Notes: generated by a model from the sequence alone, not told the origin. A stretch of DNA of 64,000 bases from Protopterus annectens (GCF_019279795.1 NC_056737.1:1196783241-1196847240), one strand, 5' to 3'. Shown: positions 46,641 through 60,189, counted from the first letter of the stretch. Program-made: numbers and translations.

Positions 46641-47750
46641 CGATCCTCACTATACCGAGATCTAAGTATGAACAGTTTGACGAATGGCATGTTTGATGTA
46701 ATTGCACTGAAAATGCCGTTTGATGAACTGATTTTTCGCTGAACTGATAGGGACTCAAAGGGAAGACATGTGCTTTGCACTTCTTAATCCTAATACCCGT
46801 GACAGAAGAGATTGTGTCTAATTCACCTAACAAAATCTCAACCAGTGCTTGAGCATTGTTCAGCCAAATGACCCAATTATTCTACAAACCAAGTAGTAAG
46901 AGGGAGTGCCATGTCATTTATCCTAATTGTCAAAGTCATGCATGTGGCAGTTATGCACTTTCTTACCACTGACACCACTAATGCAAACATATAACGAGAC
47001 AACAGGCAGCCTTGTAGGGTCCGTCTAGTTAACATGACAGGTACTTATAAGATCCCATTAGTGTAGACCTGTGCTGATAGTTTCCTGTATAATAATTTCA
47101 CTTGTGTAATAAATTCTTGTGGGAACTCAAAATATTCTAGAACTTTCCACATAAAGGGTCACTGAATTTTATCAAAGGCTTTGCTGAATCTAACAACAAT
47201 GCCTATGCCTCTCCTCATATAGAGATGCACAAACATTGTACATTAATCCAAGTTCTTATTGCACTGGGGCATTTCCAATAAAACCCAAGATAGTTTGGGA
47301 GTAGTAGGAGTTTCATAACTCACAATAAATCTTAATATCTGTATTTAATAATTATATTGTCCTGTAACTACTGGGATTCAGTGGATCCTTGTTAGGTTTA
47401 GGAAATATTAATACTCACCCTATGCATGCCTGATGGAAACGCACCCTCCTCTATTGCTTTATTAAAAACATAAAACAGTGGACCTCCTATAATGTGTTTA
47501 AAACATTTGTAAACATATACAGTAAGTCCATCAGGGCTACGAGCTTTACCTTTAACTAAAGTATCAGTAGATGTTTAACTAAGGTATCAGAAACTGTTTC
47601 GATTTCAACTTTACAGGTGGGGGCTCTCAGCTGGTCTAGCAGACCCATCAGGACATCCAGCTGTGGTAAACTTGATATTCATGTTGTAGAAATGTCCATC
47701 CTTGCTGCAAGGCCCGCCCCTTGTCTTATGTATTCATGCAATAGAATATC

Positions 47751-50700
47751 CTTAATTTCTTTGGGTTTGTTATTACCTTGCCTTCCCTGCCACTATCACT
47801 ATTATATTCATACTCTGTGCAGGTTCCTTACATTTCCGTGCTTGGAGCTTGTTCCTGAATTTATTTGGTCTGTTAATACCTTGCCTTCCCTGCCACTGTC
47901 ACTATTATATTCATACTCTGTGCAGCTTCCTTACATTTCCATGCTTGGAGCTTGTACCTTAATTTATTTGGGTTTGTTATTACCTTGCCTTCCCTGCCAC
48001 TGTCACTATTACCTTCATACTCTGTGCAGCTTCCTTACATTTCCATGCTTGGAGCTTGTTCCTTAATTTTTTTGGGTTTGTTATTACCCTGCCTTCCCTG
48101 CCACTGTCACTATTACCTTCATACTCCGTGCAGCTTCCTTACATTTCCATGCTTGGAGCTTGTTCCTTAATTTATTTGGGTTTGTTATTACCTTGCCTAC
48201 CCTGCCACTGTCACTATTATCTCATACTCTGTTCAGCTTCCTTACATTTCCATTCTTGGAGCTTGTTCCTTAATTTCTTTGGGTTTGTTATTACCTCACC
48301 TTCCCTGCCACTGTCACTATTATCTTCATACTCTGTGCAGCTTCCTTACATTTCCATGCTTGGAGTTTGTTCCTTAATTTCTTTGGGTTTGTTATTACCT
48401 CACCTTCCCTGCCACTGTCACTATTATCTTCATACTCTGTGCAGCTTCCTTACATTTCCATGCTTGGAGCTTGTTTCTTAATTTCTTTGGGGTTGTTATT
48501 ACCTTGCCTTCCCTGCCACTGTCACTATTATCTCATACTCTGTGCAGCTTCCTTACATTTCTATGCTTGGAGCTTGTTCCTTAATTTCTTTGGGTTTTGT
48601 TATTACCTCGCCTTCCCTGCCACTGTCACTATTATATTCATATTGTGTGCAGCTTCCTTACATTTTCATGCTTGGAGCTTGTTCCTTAATTTCTTTGGGT
48701 TTGTTATTACCTTGCCTTCCCTGCCACTGTCACTATTACCTTCATACTCTGTGCAGCTTCCTTACATTTCCATGCTTGGAGCTTGTTCCTTAATTTCTTT
48801 GGGTTTGTTATTACCTTGCCTTCCCTGCCACTGTCACTGTTACCTTCATACTCTGTGCAGCTTCCTTACATTTTCATGCTTGGAGCTTGTTCCTTAATTT
48901 CTTTGGGTTTGTTATTACCTTGCCTTCCCTGCCACTGTCACTATTACCTTCATACTCTGTGCAGCTTCCTTACATTTCCATGCTTGGAGCTTGTTCTTTA
49001 ATTTATTTGGGTTTGTTATTACCTTGCCTTCCCTGCCACTGTCACTATTATCTTCATACTCTGTGCAGCTTCCTTACATTTCCATGCTTGGAGCTTGTTC
49101 CTTAATTTCTTTGGGTTTGTTATTACCTTGCCTTCCCTGCCACTGTCACTATTAGCTCATACTCTGTGCAGCTTCCTTACATTTCCATGCTTGGAGCTTG
49201 TTCCTTAATTTCTTTGGGTTTGTTATTACCTTGCCTTCACTGCCACTGTCACTATTATCTCATACTCTGTGCAGCTTCCTTACATTTCCATGCTTGGAGC
49301 TTGTTCCTTAATTTCTTTGGGTTTGTTATTACCTTGCCGTCCCTACCACTGTCACTATTATCTTCATACTCTGTGCAGCTTCCTTACATTTCCATGCTTG
49401 AAGCTTGTTCCTTAATTTCTTTGGGTTTGTTATTACCTCACTTTCCCTGCCACTGTCACTATTACCTTCATACTCTGTGCAGCTTCCTTACATTTCTATG
49501 CTTGGAGATTGTTCCTTAATTTCTTTGGGTTTGTTATTACCTCGCCTTCCCTGCCACTGTCACTATTATCTTCATACTCTGTGCAGCTTCCTTACATTTC
49601 CATGCTTAGAGCTTGTTCCTTAATTTCTTTGGGTTTGTTATCACCTTGCCTTCCCTGCCACTGTCACTATTATCTTCATACTCTGTGCAGCTTCCTTACA
49701 TTTCCATGCTTGGAGCTTGTTCCTTAATTTCTTTGGGTTTGTTATTACCTCGCCTTCCCTGCCACTGTCACTATTACCTTCATACTCTGTGCAGCTTCCT
49801 TACATTTCCATGCTTGGAGCTTGTTCCTTAATTTCTTTGGGTTTGTTATTACCTTGCCTTCCCTACCACTGTTAATATTATCTTCATACTCTGTGCAGCT
49901 TCCTTACATTTCCATGCTTGGAGCTTGTTCCTTAATTTCTTTGGGGTTGTTATTACCTTGCCTTCCCTGCCACTGTCACTATTATATTCATACTGTGTGC
50001 AGCTTCCTTACATTTCCATGCTTGGAGCTTGTTCCTTAATTTCTTTGGGTTTGTTATTACATCGCCTTCCCTGCCACTGTCACTATTATATTCATACTCT
50101 GTGCAGCTTCCTTACATTTCCATGCTTGGAGCTTGTTCCTTAATTTCTTTGGGTTTGTTATTACCTTGCCTTTCCTGCCACTGTCACTATTACCTTCATA
50201 CTCTGTGCAGCTTCCTTACATTTCCATGCTTGGAGCTTGTTCCTTAATTTCTTTGGGTTTGTTATTACCTTGCCTTCCCTGCCACTGTCACTATTACCTT
50301 CATACTCCGTGCAGCTTCCTTACATTTCCTTGCTTGGAGCTTGTTCCTTAATTTCTTTGGGTTTGTTATTACCTTGCCTTCCCTGCCACTGTCACTATTA
50401 TCTCATACTCTGTGCAGCTTCCTTACATTTCCATGCTTGGAGCTTGTTCCTTAATTTATTTGGGTTTGTTATTACCTGTTCTTCCCTGCCACTGTCACTA
50501 TTATCTCATACTCTGTGCAGCTTCCTTACATTTCCATGCTTGGAGCTTGTTCCTTAATTTCTTTGGGTTTGTTATTACCTTGCCTTCCCTACCACTGTCA
50601 CTATTATCTTCATACTCTGTGCAGCTTCCTTACATTTCCATGCTTAGAGCTTCTTCCTTAATTTTTTTGGGTTTGTTATCACCTTGCCTTCCCTGCCACT

Positions 50701-53700
50701 GTCACTATTACCTTCATACTCTGTGCAGCTTCCTTACATTTCCATGCTTGGAGCTTGTTCCTTAATTTCTTTGGGTTTGTTATTACCTTGCCTTCCCTAC
50801 CACTGTTACTATTATCGTCATACTCTGTGCAGCTTCCTTACATTTCCATGCTTGGAGCTTGTTCCTTAATTTCTTTGGGGTTGCTATTACCTTGCCTTCA
50901 CTGCCACTGTCACTATTATATTCATACTCTGTGCAGCTTCCTTACATTTCCATGCTTGGAGCTTGTTCCTTAATTTCTTTGGGTTTGTTATTACCTCGCC
51001 TTCCCTGCCACTGTCACTATTATATTCATACTCTGTGCAGCTTCCTTACATTTCCATGCTTGGAGCTTGTTCCTTAATTTCTTTGGGTTTGTTATTACCT
51101 CACCTTCCCTGCCACTGTCACTATTACCTTCATACTCTGTGCAGCTTCCTTACATTTCCATGCTTGGAGCTTGTTCCTTAATTTCTTTGGGTTTGTTATT
51201 ACCTTGCCTTCACTGCCACTGTCACTATTATCTCATACTGTGTGCAGCTTCCTTACATTTCCATGCTTGGAGCTTGTTCCTTAATTTCTCTGGGTTTGTT
51301 ATTACCTCGCCTTCCCTGCCACTGTCACTATTATATTCATACTCTGTGCAGCTTCCTTACATTTCCATGCTTGGAGCTTGTTCCTTAATTTCTTTGGGTT
51401 TGTTATTACCTCACCTTCCCTGCCACTGTCACTATTACCTTCATACTCTGTGCAGCTTCCTTACATTTCCATGCTTGGAGCTTGTTCCTTAATTTCTTTG
51501 GGTTTGTTATTACCTTGCCTTCACGGCCACTGTCACTATTATCTCATACTGTGTGCAGCTTCCTTACATTTCCATGCTTGGAGCTTGTTCCTTAATTTCT
51601 CTGGGTTTGTTATTACCTCGCCTTCCCTGCCACTGTCACTATTATATTCATACTCTGTGCAGCTTCCTTACATTTCCATGCTTGGAGCTTGTTCCTTAAT
51701 TTCTTTGGGTTTGTTATTACCTCACCTTCCCTGCCACTGTCACTATTACCTTCATACTCTGTGCAGCTTCCTTACATTTCCATGCTTGGAGCCTGTTCCT
51801 TAATTTCTTTGGGTTTGTTATCACCTTGCCTTCCCTGCCACTGTCACTATTATATTCATACTCTGTGCAGCTTCCTTACATTTCCATGCTTGGAGCTTGT
51901 TCCTTAATTTCTTTGGGTTTGTTATTACCTTGCCTTCCCTGCCACTGTCACTATTATATTCATACTCTGTGCAGCTTCCTTACATTTCCATGCTTGGAGC
52001 TTGTTCCTTAATTTCTTTGGGTTTGTTATTACCTGTTCTTCCCTGCCACTGTCACTATTATATTCATACTCTGTGCAGCTTCCTTACATTTTCATGCTTG
52101 GAGCTTGTTCCTTAATTTCTTTGGGTTTGTTATTACCTTGCCTTCCCTGCCACTGTCACTATTACCTTTATACTTTGTGCAGCTTCCTTACATTTCCATG
52201 CTTGGAGCTTGTTCCTTAATTTCTTTGGGTTTGTTATTACCTTGCCTTCCCTGCCACTGTCACTTTTATATTCATACTCTGTGCAGCTTCCTTACATTTC
52301 CATGCTTGGAGCTTGTTCCTTAATTTCTTTGGGTTTTGTTATTACCTTGCCTTCCCTGCCACTGTTACTATTATCTTCATACTCTGTGCAGCTTCCTTAC
52401 ATTTCCATGCTTGGAGCTTGTTCCTTAATTTCTTTGGGTTTGTTATTACCTTGCCTTCCCTGCCACTGTCACTATTATCTTCATACTCTGTGCAGCTTCC
52501 TTACATTTCCATGCTTGGAGCTTGTTCCTTAATTTCTTTGGGTTTGTTATTACCTTGCCTTCCCTGCCACTGTCACTATTATCTTCATACTCTGTGCAGC
52601 TTCCTTACATTCCCATGCTTGGAGCTTGTTCCTTATTTTTTTTGGGGGGGGGTTGTTATTACCTTGCCTTCCCTGCCACTGTCACTATTACCTTCATACT
52701 CTGTGCAGCTTCCTTACATTTCCATGCTTGGAGCCTGTTCCTTAATTTCTTTGGGTTTTGTTATTACCTTGCCTTCCCTGCCACTGTCACTATTATATTC
52801 ATACTCTGTGCAGCTTCCTTACATTTCCATGCTTGGAGCTTGTTCCTTAATTTCTTTGGGTTTGTTATTACCTCACCTTCCCTGCCACTGTCACTATTAT
52901 ATTCATACTCTGTGCAGCTTCCTTACATTTCCATGCTTGGAGCTTGTTCCTTAATTTCTTTGGGTTTGTTATTACCTTGCCTTCCCTGCCACTGTCACTA
53001 TTATATTCATACTCTGTGCAGCTTCCTTACATTTCCATGCTTGGAGCTTGTTCCTTAATTTCTTTGGGTTTGTTATTACCTTGCCTTCCCTGCCACTGTC
53101 ACTATTATATTCATACTCTGTGCAGCTTCCTTACATTTCCATGCTTGGAGCTTGTTCCTTAATTTCTTTGGGTTTGTTATTACCTTGCCTTCCCTGCCAC
53201 TGTCACTATTATATTCATACTCTGTGCAGCTTCCTTACATTTCCATGCTTGGAGCTTGTTCCTTAATTTCTTTGGGTTTGTTATTACCTTGCCTTCCCTG
53301 CCACTGTCACTATTATATTCATACTCTGTGCAGCTTCCTTACATTTCCATGCTTGGAGCTTGTTCCTTAATTTCTTTGGGTTTGTTATTACCTTGCCTTC
53401 CCTGCCACTGTCACTATTATCTTCATACTCTGTGCAGCTTCCTTACATTTCCATGCTTGGAGCTTGTTCCTTAATTTCTTTGGGTTTGTTATTACCTTGC
53501 CTTCCCTGCCACTGTCACTATTATATTCATACTCTGTGCAGCTTCCTTACATTTCCATGCTTGGAGCTTGTTCCTTAATTTCTTTGGGTTTTGTTATTAC
53601 CTTGCCTTCCCTGCCACTGTCACTATTATCTTCATACTCTGTGCAGCTTCCTTACATTTCCATGCTTGGAGCTTGTTCCTTAATTTCTTTGGGTTTGTTA

Positions 53701-56700
53701 TTACCTTGCCTTCCCTGCCACTGTCACTATTATATTCATACTCTGTGCAGCTTCCTTACATTTCCATGCTTGGAGCTTGTTCCTTAATTTCTTTGGGTTT
53801 GTTATTACCTTGCCTTCCCTGCCACTGTCACTATTATATTCATACTCTGTGCAGCTTCCTTACATTTCCATGCTTGGAGCTTGTTCCTTAATTTCTTTGG
53901 GTTTGTTATTACCTTGCCTTCCCTGCCACTGTCACTATTATATTCATACTCTGTGCAGCTTCCTTACATTTCCATGCTTGGAGCTTGTTCCTTAATTTCT
54001 TTGGGTTTGTTATTACCTTGCCTTCCTGCCACTGTCACTATTATTCACACTGTGTGCAGCTTCCTTACATTTCCATGCTTGGAGCTTGTTCCTTAATTTC
54101 TTTGGGTTTGTTATTACCTTGCCTTCCCTGCCACTGTCACTATTACCTTCATACTCTGTGCAGCTTCCTTACATTTCCATGCTTGGAGCTTGTTCCTTAA
54201 TTTCTTTGGGTTTGTTATTACCTTGTCTTCCCTGCCACTGTCACTTTTATATTCATACTCTGTGCAGCTTCCTTACATTTCCATGCTTGGAGCTTGTTCC
54301 TTAATTTCTTTGGGTTTGTTATTACCTTGCCTTCCCTGCCACTGTCACTATTATCTTCATACTCTGTGCAGCTTCCTTACATTTCCTTGCTTGGAGCTTG
54401 TTCCTTAATTTATTTGGGTTTGTTATTACCTTGCCTTCCCTGCCACTGTCACTATTATCTCATACTCTGTGCAGCTTCCTTACATTTCCATGCTTGGAGC
54501 TTGTTCCTTAATTTCTTTGGGTTTGTTATTACCTTGCCTTCCCTGCCACTGTCACTATTATATTCATACTCTGTGCAGCTTCCTTACATTTCCATGCTTG
54601 GAGCTTGTTCCTTAATTTCTTTGGGTTTGTTATTACCTTGCCTTCCCTGCCACTGTCACTATTATATTCATACTCTGTGCAGCTTCCTTACATTTCCATG
54701 CTTGGAGCTTGTTCCTTAATTTCTTTGGGTTTGTTATTACCTTGCCTTCCCTGCCACTGTCACTATTATCTTCATACTCTGTGCAGCTTCCTTACATTTC
54801 CATGCTTGGAGCTTGTTCCTTAATTTCTTTGGGTTTGTTATTACCTTGCCTTCCCTGCCACTGTCACTATTATATTCATACTCTGTGCAGCTTCCTTACA
54901 TTTCCATGCTTGGAGCTTGTTCCTTAATTTCTTTGGGTTTGTTATTACCTTGCCTTCCCTGCCACTGTCACTATTATATTCATACTCTGTGCAGCTTCCT
55001 TACATTTTCATGCTTGGAGCTTGTTCCTCCCTGCCACTGTCACTATTATATTCATACTCTGTGCAGCTTCCTTACATTTTCATGCTTGGAGCTTGTTCCT
55101 TAATTTCTTTGGGTTTGTTATTACCTTGCCTTCCCTGCCACTGTCACTATTACCTTCATACTCTGTGCAGCTTCCTTACATTTCCATGCTTGGAGCTTGT
55201 TCCTTAATTTCTTTGGGTTTGTTATTACCTTGCCTTCCCTGCCACTGTCACTTTTATATTCATACTCTGTGCAGCTTCCTTACATTTCCATGCTTGGAGC
55301 TTGTTCCTTAATTTCTTTGGGCTTTGTTATTACCTTGCCTTCCCTGCCACTGTTACTATTATCTTCATACTCTGTGCAGCTTCCTTACATTTCCTTGCTT
55401 GGAGCTTGTTCCTTAATTTATTTGGGTTTGTTATTACCTTGCCTTCCCTGCCACTGTCACTATTATCTCATACTCTGTGCAGCTTCCTTACATTTCCATG
55501 CTTGGAGCTTGTTCCTTAATTTCTTTGGGTTTGTTATTACCTCACCTTCCCTGCCACTGTCACTATTATCTCATACTCTGTGCAGCTTCCTTACATTTCC
55601 ATGCTTGGAGTTTGTTCCTTAATTTCTTTGGGTTTGTTATTACCTCGCCTTCCCTGCCACTGTCACTATTATATTCATACTCTGTGCAGCTTCCTTACAT
55701 TTCCATGCTTGGAGCTTGTTCCTTAATTTCTTTGGGTTTGTTATTACCTTGCCTTCCCTGCCACTGTCACTATTATCTCATACTCTGTGCAGCTTCCTTA
55801 CATTTCCATGCTTGGAGTTTGTTCCTTAATTTCTTTGGGTTTGTTATTACCTCGCCTTCCCTGCCACTGTCACTATTATATTCATACTCTGTGCAGCTTC
55901 CTTACATTTCCATGCTTGGAGCTTGTTCCTTAATTTCTTTGGGTTTGTTATTACCTGTTCTTCCCTGTCACTGTTACTATTATCTTCATACTCTGTGCAG
56001 CTTCCTTACATTTCCATGCTTGGAGCTTGTTCCTTAATTTCTTTGGGTTTGCTATTACCTTGCCTTCCCTGCCACTGTCACTATTAACTTCATACTCTGT
56101 GCAGCTTCCTTACATTCCCATGCTTGGAGCTTGTTCCTTATTTTTTTTGGGGGGGGGTTGTTATTACCTTGCCTTCCCTGCCACTGTCACTATTATCTTC
56201 ATACTCTGTGCAGCTTCCTTACATTTCCATGATTGGAGCCTGTTCCTTAATTTCTTTGGGTTTTGTTATTACCCTGCCTTCCCTGCCACTGTCACTATTA
56301 TATTCATACTCTGTGCAGCTTCCTTACATTTCCATGCTTGGAGCTTGTTCCTTAATTTCTTTGGGTTTGTTATTACCTTGCCTTCCTTGCCACTGTCACT
56401 ATTATCTCATACTCTGTGCAGCTTCCTTACATTTCCATGCTTGGAGCTTGTTCCTTAATTTATTTGGGTTTGTTATTACCTTGCCTTCCCTGCCACTGTC
56501 ACTATTATATTCATACTCTGTGCAGCTTCCTTACATTTCCATGCTTGGAGCTTGTTCCTTAATTTATTTGGTCTGTTAATACCTTGCCTTCCCTGCCACT
56601 GTCACTATTATATTCATACTCTGTGCAGCTTCCTTACATTTCCATGCTTGGAGCTTGTTCCTTAATTTCTTTGGGTTTGTTATTACCTCGCCTTCCCTGC

Positions 56701-57700
56701 CACTGTCACTATTATATTCATACTCTGTGCAGCTTCCTTACATTTCCATGCTTGGAGCTTGTTCCTTAATTTCTTTGGGTTTGTTATTACCTCGCCTTCC
56801 CTGCCACTGTCACTATTATCTTCATACTCTGTGCAGCTTCCTTACATTTCCATGCTTGAATCTTGTTCCTTAATTTCTTTGGGCTTGTTATTACCTCACC
56901 TTCCCTGCCACTGTCACTATTATATTCATACTCTGTGCAGCTTCCTTACATTTCCATGCTTGGAGCTTGTTCCTTAATTTCTTTGGGTTTGTTATTACCT
57001 TGCCTTCCCTGCCACTGTCACTATTATATTCATACTTTGTGCAGCTTCCTTACATTTCCATGCTTGGAGCTTGTTCCTTAATTTCTTTGGGGTTGTTATT
57101 ACCTTGCCTTCTTTGCCACTGTCACTATTATATTCATACTCTGTGCAGCTTCCTTACATTTCCATGCTTGGAGCTTGTTCCTTAATTTCTTTGGGACTGT
57201 TATTACCTCACCTTCCCTGCCACTGTTACTATTATATTCATGCTCTGTGCAGGTTCCTTACATTTCCGTGCTTGGAGCTTGTACCTTAATTTCTTTGGGT
57301 TTGTTATTACCTCGCCTTCCCTGCCACTGTCACTATTATATTCATACTCTGTGCAGCTTCCTTACATTTCCATGCTTGGAGCTTGTTCCTTATTTTCTTT
57401 TGGTTTGTTATTACCTGTTCTTCCCTGCCACTGTCACTATTATATTCATACTCTGTGCAGCTTCCTTTCATTTCCATGCTTGGAGCTTGTTCCTTATTTT
57501 CTTTTGGTTTGTTATTACCTTGCCTTCCCTGCCACTGTCACTATTATATTCATACTGTGTGCAGCTTCCTTACATTTCCATGCTTGGAGCTTGTTCCTTA
57601 ATTTCTTTGGGTTTGTTATTACCTCACCTTCCCTGCCACTGTCACTATTATATTCATACTGTGTGCAGCTTCCTTACATTTCCATGCTTGGAGCTTGTTC
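47751..57700. repeat. 104-bp satellite array, ~95 units
   Basis: The unit on the plus strand runs CTTAATTTCTTTGGGTTTG, TTATTACCTTGCCTTCCCTG, CCACTGTCACTATTATATTC, ATACTCTGTGCAGCTTCCTT, ACATTTCCATGCTTGGAGCT, TGTTC. Most units are 104 bp. Others are 103 bp (TATCTCATAC variant) or 105 bp (GGGTTTTG variant), and one is cut to ~72 bp at 55021-55092. Units from about 52900 to 54000 are almost identical, while the first and last units are the most diverged. The complementary strand continues the reading of the flanking L1-like LINE. Many plus-strand frames of 72, 107 or 141 codons (rich in LGLLLPCLPCHCHYY) cross the units; they are artefacts. Confidence 0.97.
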
Positions 57701-57895
57701 GAAAGTGTGCCTCGTGCCCAGCAACACTGCCTAGTTCTTTCCCATCAAACATGCATTTTCTGACATCGAGTATGCTTTAGCCCTTGTTTGAGGTGTCTAA
57801 TTTTCCAAAATAGCTCCTTGTTTCCATCCTTTTTATATTTAAATTCTTTATTTAACCAATTCAATTTCTCCTGAAGTTTAGTCAATTTACTATAC

Positions 57896-59440
57896 CTTTG
57901 TTTATTTATTTATTTATTTGACATTTGTTGACGGGTTAGTCCAGCTGGGCTTGAGGCCCTTTTACAGTGGAGACCCGGGGAGAAAAGCTCCACATAAACA
58001 TACGTCATAACAACATAGTTACATAAATATAGTACATGGCTACAAACATATAGTTACCAAAAGTAACAACTGACAACTTAAAATAATAGACATTAAGATT
58101 CTAAATGATTAGTAAGTACACCTGGTATATTACAGAGCATAAAAATACATTAGAGATATTACACAATTCCTAGTCAGTTCAGCTGTATATCTGCAGAGTG
58201 TTTAATCACTTATAGCACTGTTGGAGTCAGTAGAAATCATGCAGGTACAAAAAGAAGACTAGAAGTAGTAATAGACATATAGAGAAACATAAGTGGATAA
58301 AGAGGGAGAAACAGGTATGGAAGAAAGGTGGGAAGCAAAAAACAAAGAGGAATAAAGCCAGCCAGGGGGACAATTACACAGTCATAGCCATGTGTTGCTA
58401 CAGCATTTCTGAGCTGGTGTTTAGGCTTAATATTTCAAATGCCAGTGGAAGTTTATTCCAGTTCTCAGCTGGGGAATAGCTGTAGAGGTTCTTTCCTATT
58501 TTGATTTTTGGCTTGTATATAGAAAGGTGATGTTGTTCAGAGCTGTAAAGTGTTCTGGTTGGTGAGTAGAGGGAGATGATAGACGAAATGCTGGGACAGA
58601 AGGAGGGCAGGTGCAGTATAGAGTGAATTATCTGAAGCTGAGAGAGGAGACGGATGTAGGGAAGTTCTAACCAGTTTAGTTTCCAGACGGCTGCTCAATG
58701 ATGAGAATGGAAGGGGAGTTTGGCAGCAAATTAGGCTACCTTGTTGTAAGTGAATTCTAGATTAGAGAGTAGTGTGGCTTGTAAGTTGGTGAGAATTTGA
58801 GAGACATAAAGAAGCATCGGGAGTAGGTAGCCATGGGATAGGGCTATCTTGGCTTTACTGGATAAAAAGTTGTTATTCCTGTAGAGAAGGCTGAGATTTT
58901 GGTGAGTTTTCTTAATGTTACTGAGAGCATGCAGGTCAAATTTCAACTGGTCATCAAGTGACCCCAAGTAGTTTGGTGTGAGTTTCCACCATGATGGGTT
59001 TATTATTGTGGGAAGTGATGGAGAAAGAAGGTTTAAGAAGATTAATAGTTTTTGGGATGAAGAGAAGGAGTTTGGTCTTCTTTGGATTTAAAATTAGCTG
59101 GTTCATGTTGAGCCAGTTTTCAACAAAAAGGAGTTCTGAGCTGTCGTATGAAGATTAGAGAGGGTATCAGCTATGGGTATCACCTATGGTGATGACTGTG
59201 GAGTCACCAGCATATTGTACAGGTGATGACTGTGGAGTCATCGGCATATTGTACAAGTGATGACTGTGGGGAGGAGGTAGATAACTGATTGGTGAAAATG
59301 TTAAATACTAGTGAGCCCAATACTGAACCTTGGGGAGCCCCCACATTTATAGGACATTCTGGAGAGATAGCAGAAAACCATTTTACAGACCTGAAATGGT
59401 TGCTGAGGTAGCTAGAGAATTGTAGCAGATACTTGGTTCA
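57896..59440 (-). mobile_element. L2-like LINE, 5'-truncated
   Basis: The minus strand has motif B (GAPQGSVLGSLVFNIF), then a YADD box (VQYADDSTVI) caught in a 34-bp tandem duplication. The C-terminal domain at 58731-58967 follows: LKFDLHALSNIKKTHQNL, SKAKIALSHGYLLPML, LLSNLEFTYNKVA. The 3' UTR ends in the family tail (GGAGCTTTTCTCCCCGGGTC, AGTCCAGCTGGGC on the two strands) and TAAA repeats at 57900-57920. It is inserted in the L1-like LINE between linker and endonuclease. Confidence 0.8.
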
Positions 59441-59725
59441 AATTTTGTTTAAAATATGATTTGCACAGAATTTTAAATTGCTCTCATGTAGCAAAATGCT
59501 AATATGTGTCATTGAGTGCCACTCCCAATATTTCTGTTTTAAAATTTACAACCTATTTCTCCAACTTCGAGTGGTCAATAGAAGAGGATCTAATCTCCCC
59601 AAAGGGATTTGAAGGTGAGGTGGCTAAGCTGCATATTGCCACATAACCATGGCACAATCAGAGAGCATTTGGGGTATGATTTCAGTGTTGGCCATTCCTG
59701 TAAGGAAGGTCTGTGAGACTAGCCA

Positions 59726-59727
59726 GA

Positions 59728-59773
<46 letters not shown>

Positions 59774-59845
59774 CTATATAGATATAGATACAGATAAATA
59801 TATATAGATATAGATATAAATATAGCTATAGGTATAGATATACTA
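59726..59845. repeat. TA/GA microsatellite
   Basis: TATA repeats, a GAGAGA run and GATATA-rich sequence left of the fold-back element. Confidence 0.9.
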
Positions 59846-60189
59846 TATCTACTTCATAAAATAAAAAAAAACACTTACTCAAAATGCAGAACATCGAGAC
59901 CACATTTGTGAAATGGCAGACTATCGAACACACAGAACATCGCAAAGTCACTTCAGGGAACTACCTACTGGGCCACCATAGTGCTCCCTGCACACCCCTG
60001 CTAACTAAATATATCAACTCCAAGATCACACTATAGCAGAGAAAAGAGCAAAGTTCACCAAGGTGGCGCAGTGGTTAGTTTCCTGGAGTAACTTTGCGAT
60101 GTTCCAGGTGTTCGATAATCTGGCATTTCGCTAATGTGGTTTCAGCGTTCAATTTGAGTAAGTGTTTTTTTGATTTTATGAAGTAGATA
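59846..60189. mobile_element. Fold-back element with ~134-bp inverted arms
   Basis: The left arm (59846-59983) begins TATCTACTTCATAAAAT and contains AACACTTACTCAAA and ACATCGCAAAGT. The right arm (60058-60189) carries the complement in reverse order (ACTTTGCGATGTTCC, TTTGAGTAAGTGTTTTT, ATTTTATGAAGTAGATA). The arms are imperfect but alignable throughout. The loop is 59984-60057. It is short, non-coding and sits in TA repeats, as many MITEs do. The superfamily is undetermined. Confidence 0.8.

Noticed and set aside
47617-57780. Dozens of plus-strand frames of 72-213 codons encoding Leu/Pro/Cys/His-rich, membrane-like repeats
   Set aside because: They are produced by the 104-bp tandem unit, appear in all three frames because 104 is not a multiple of three, and the underlying coding signal is on the other strand, from the LINE.
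60058-60100. tRNA-like head of a third SINE family (GGTGGCGCAGTGGTTAG)
   Set aside because: The same sequence is part of the inverted arm of the fold-back element and lacks a box B or a SINE body.
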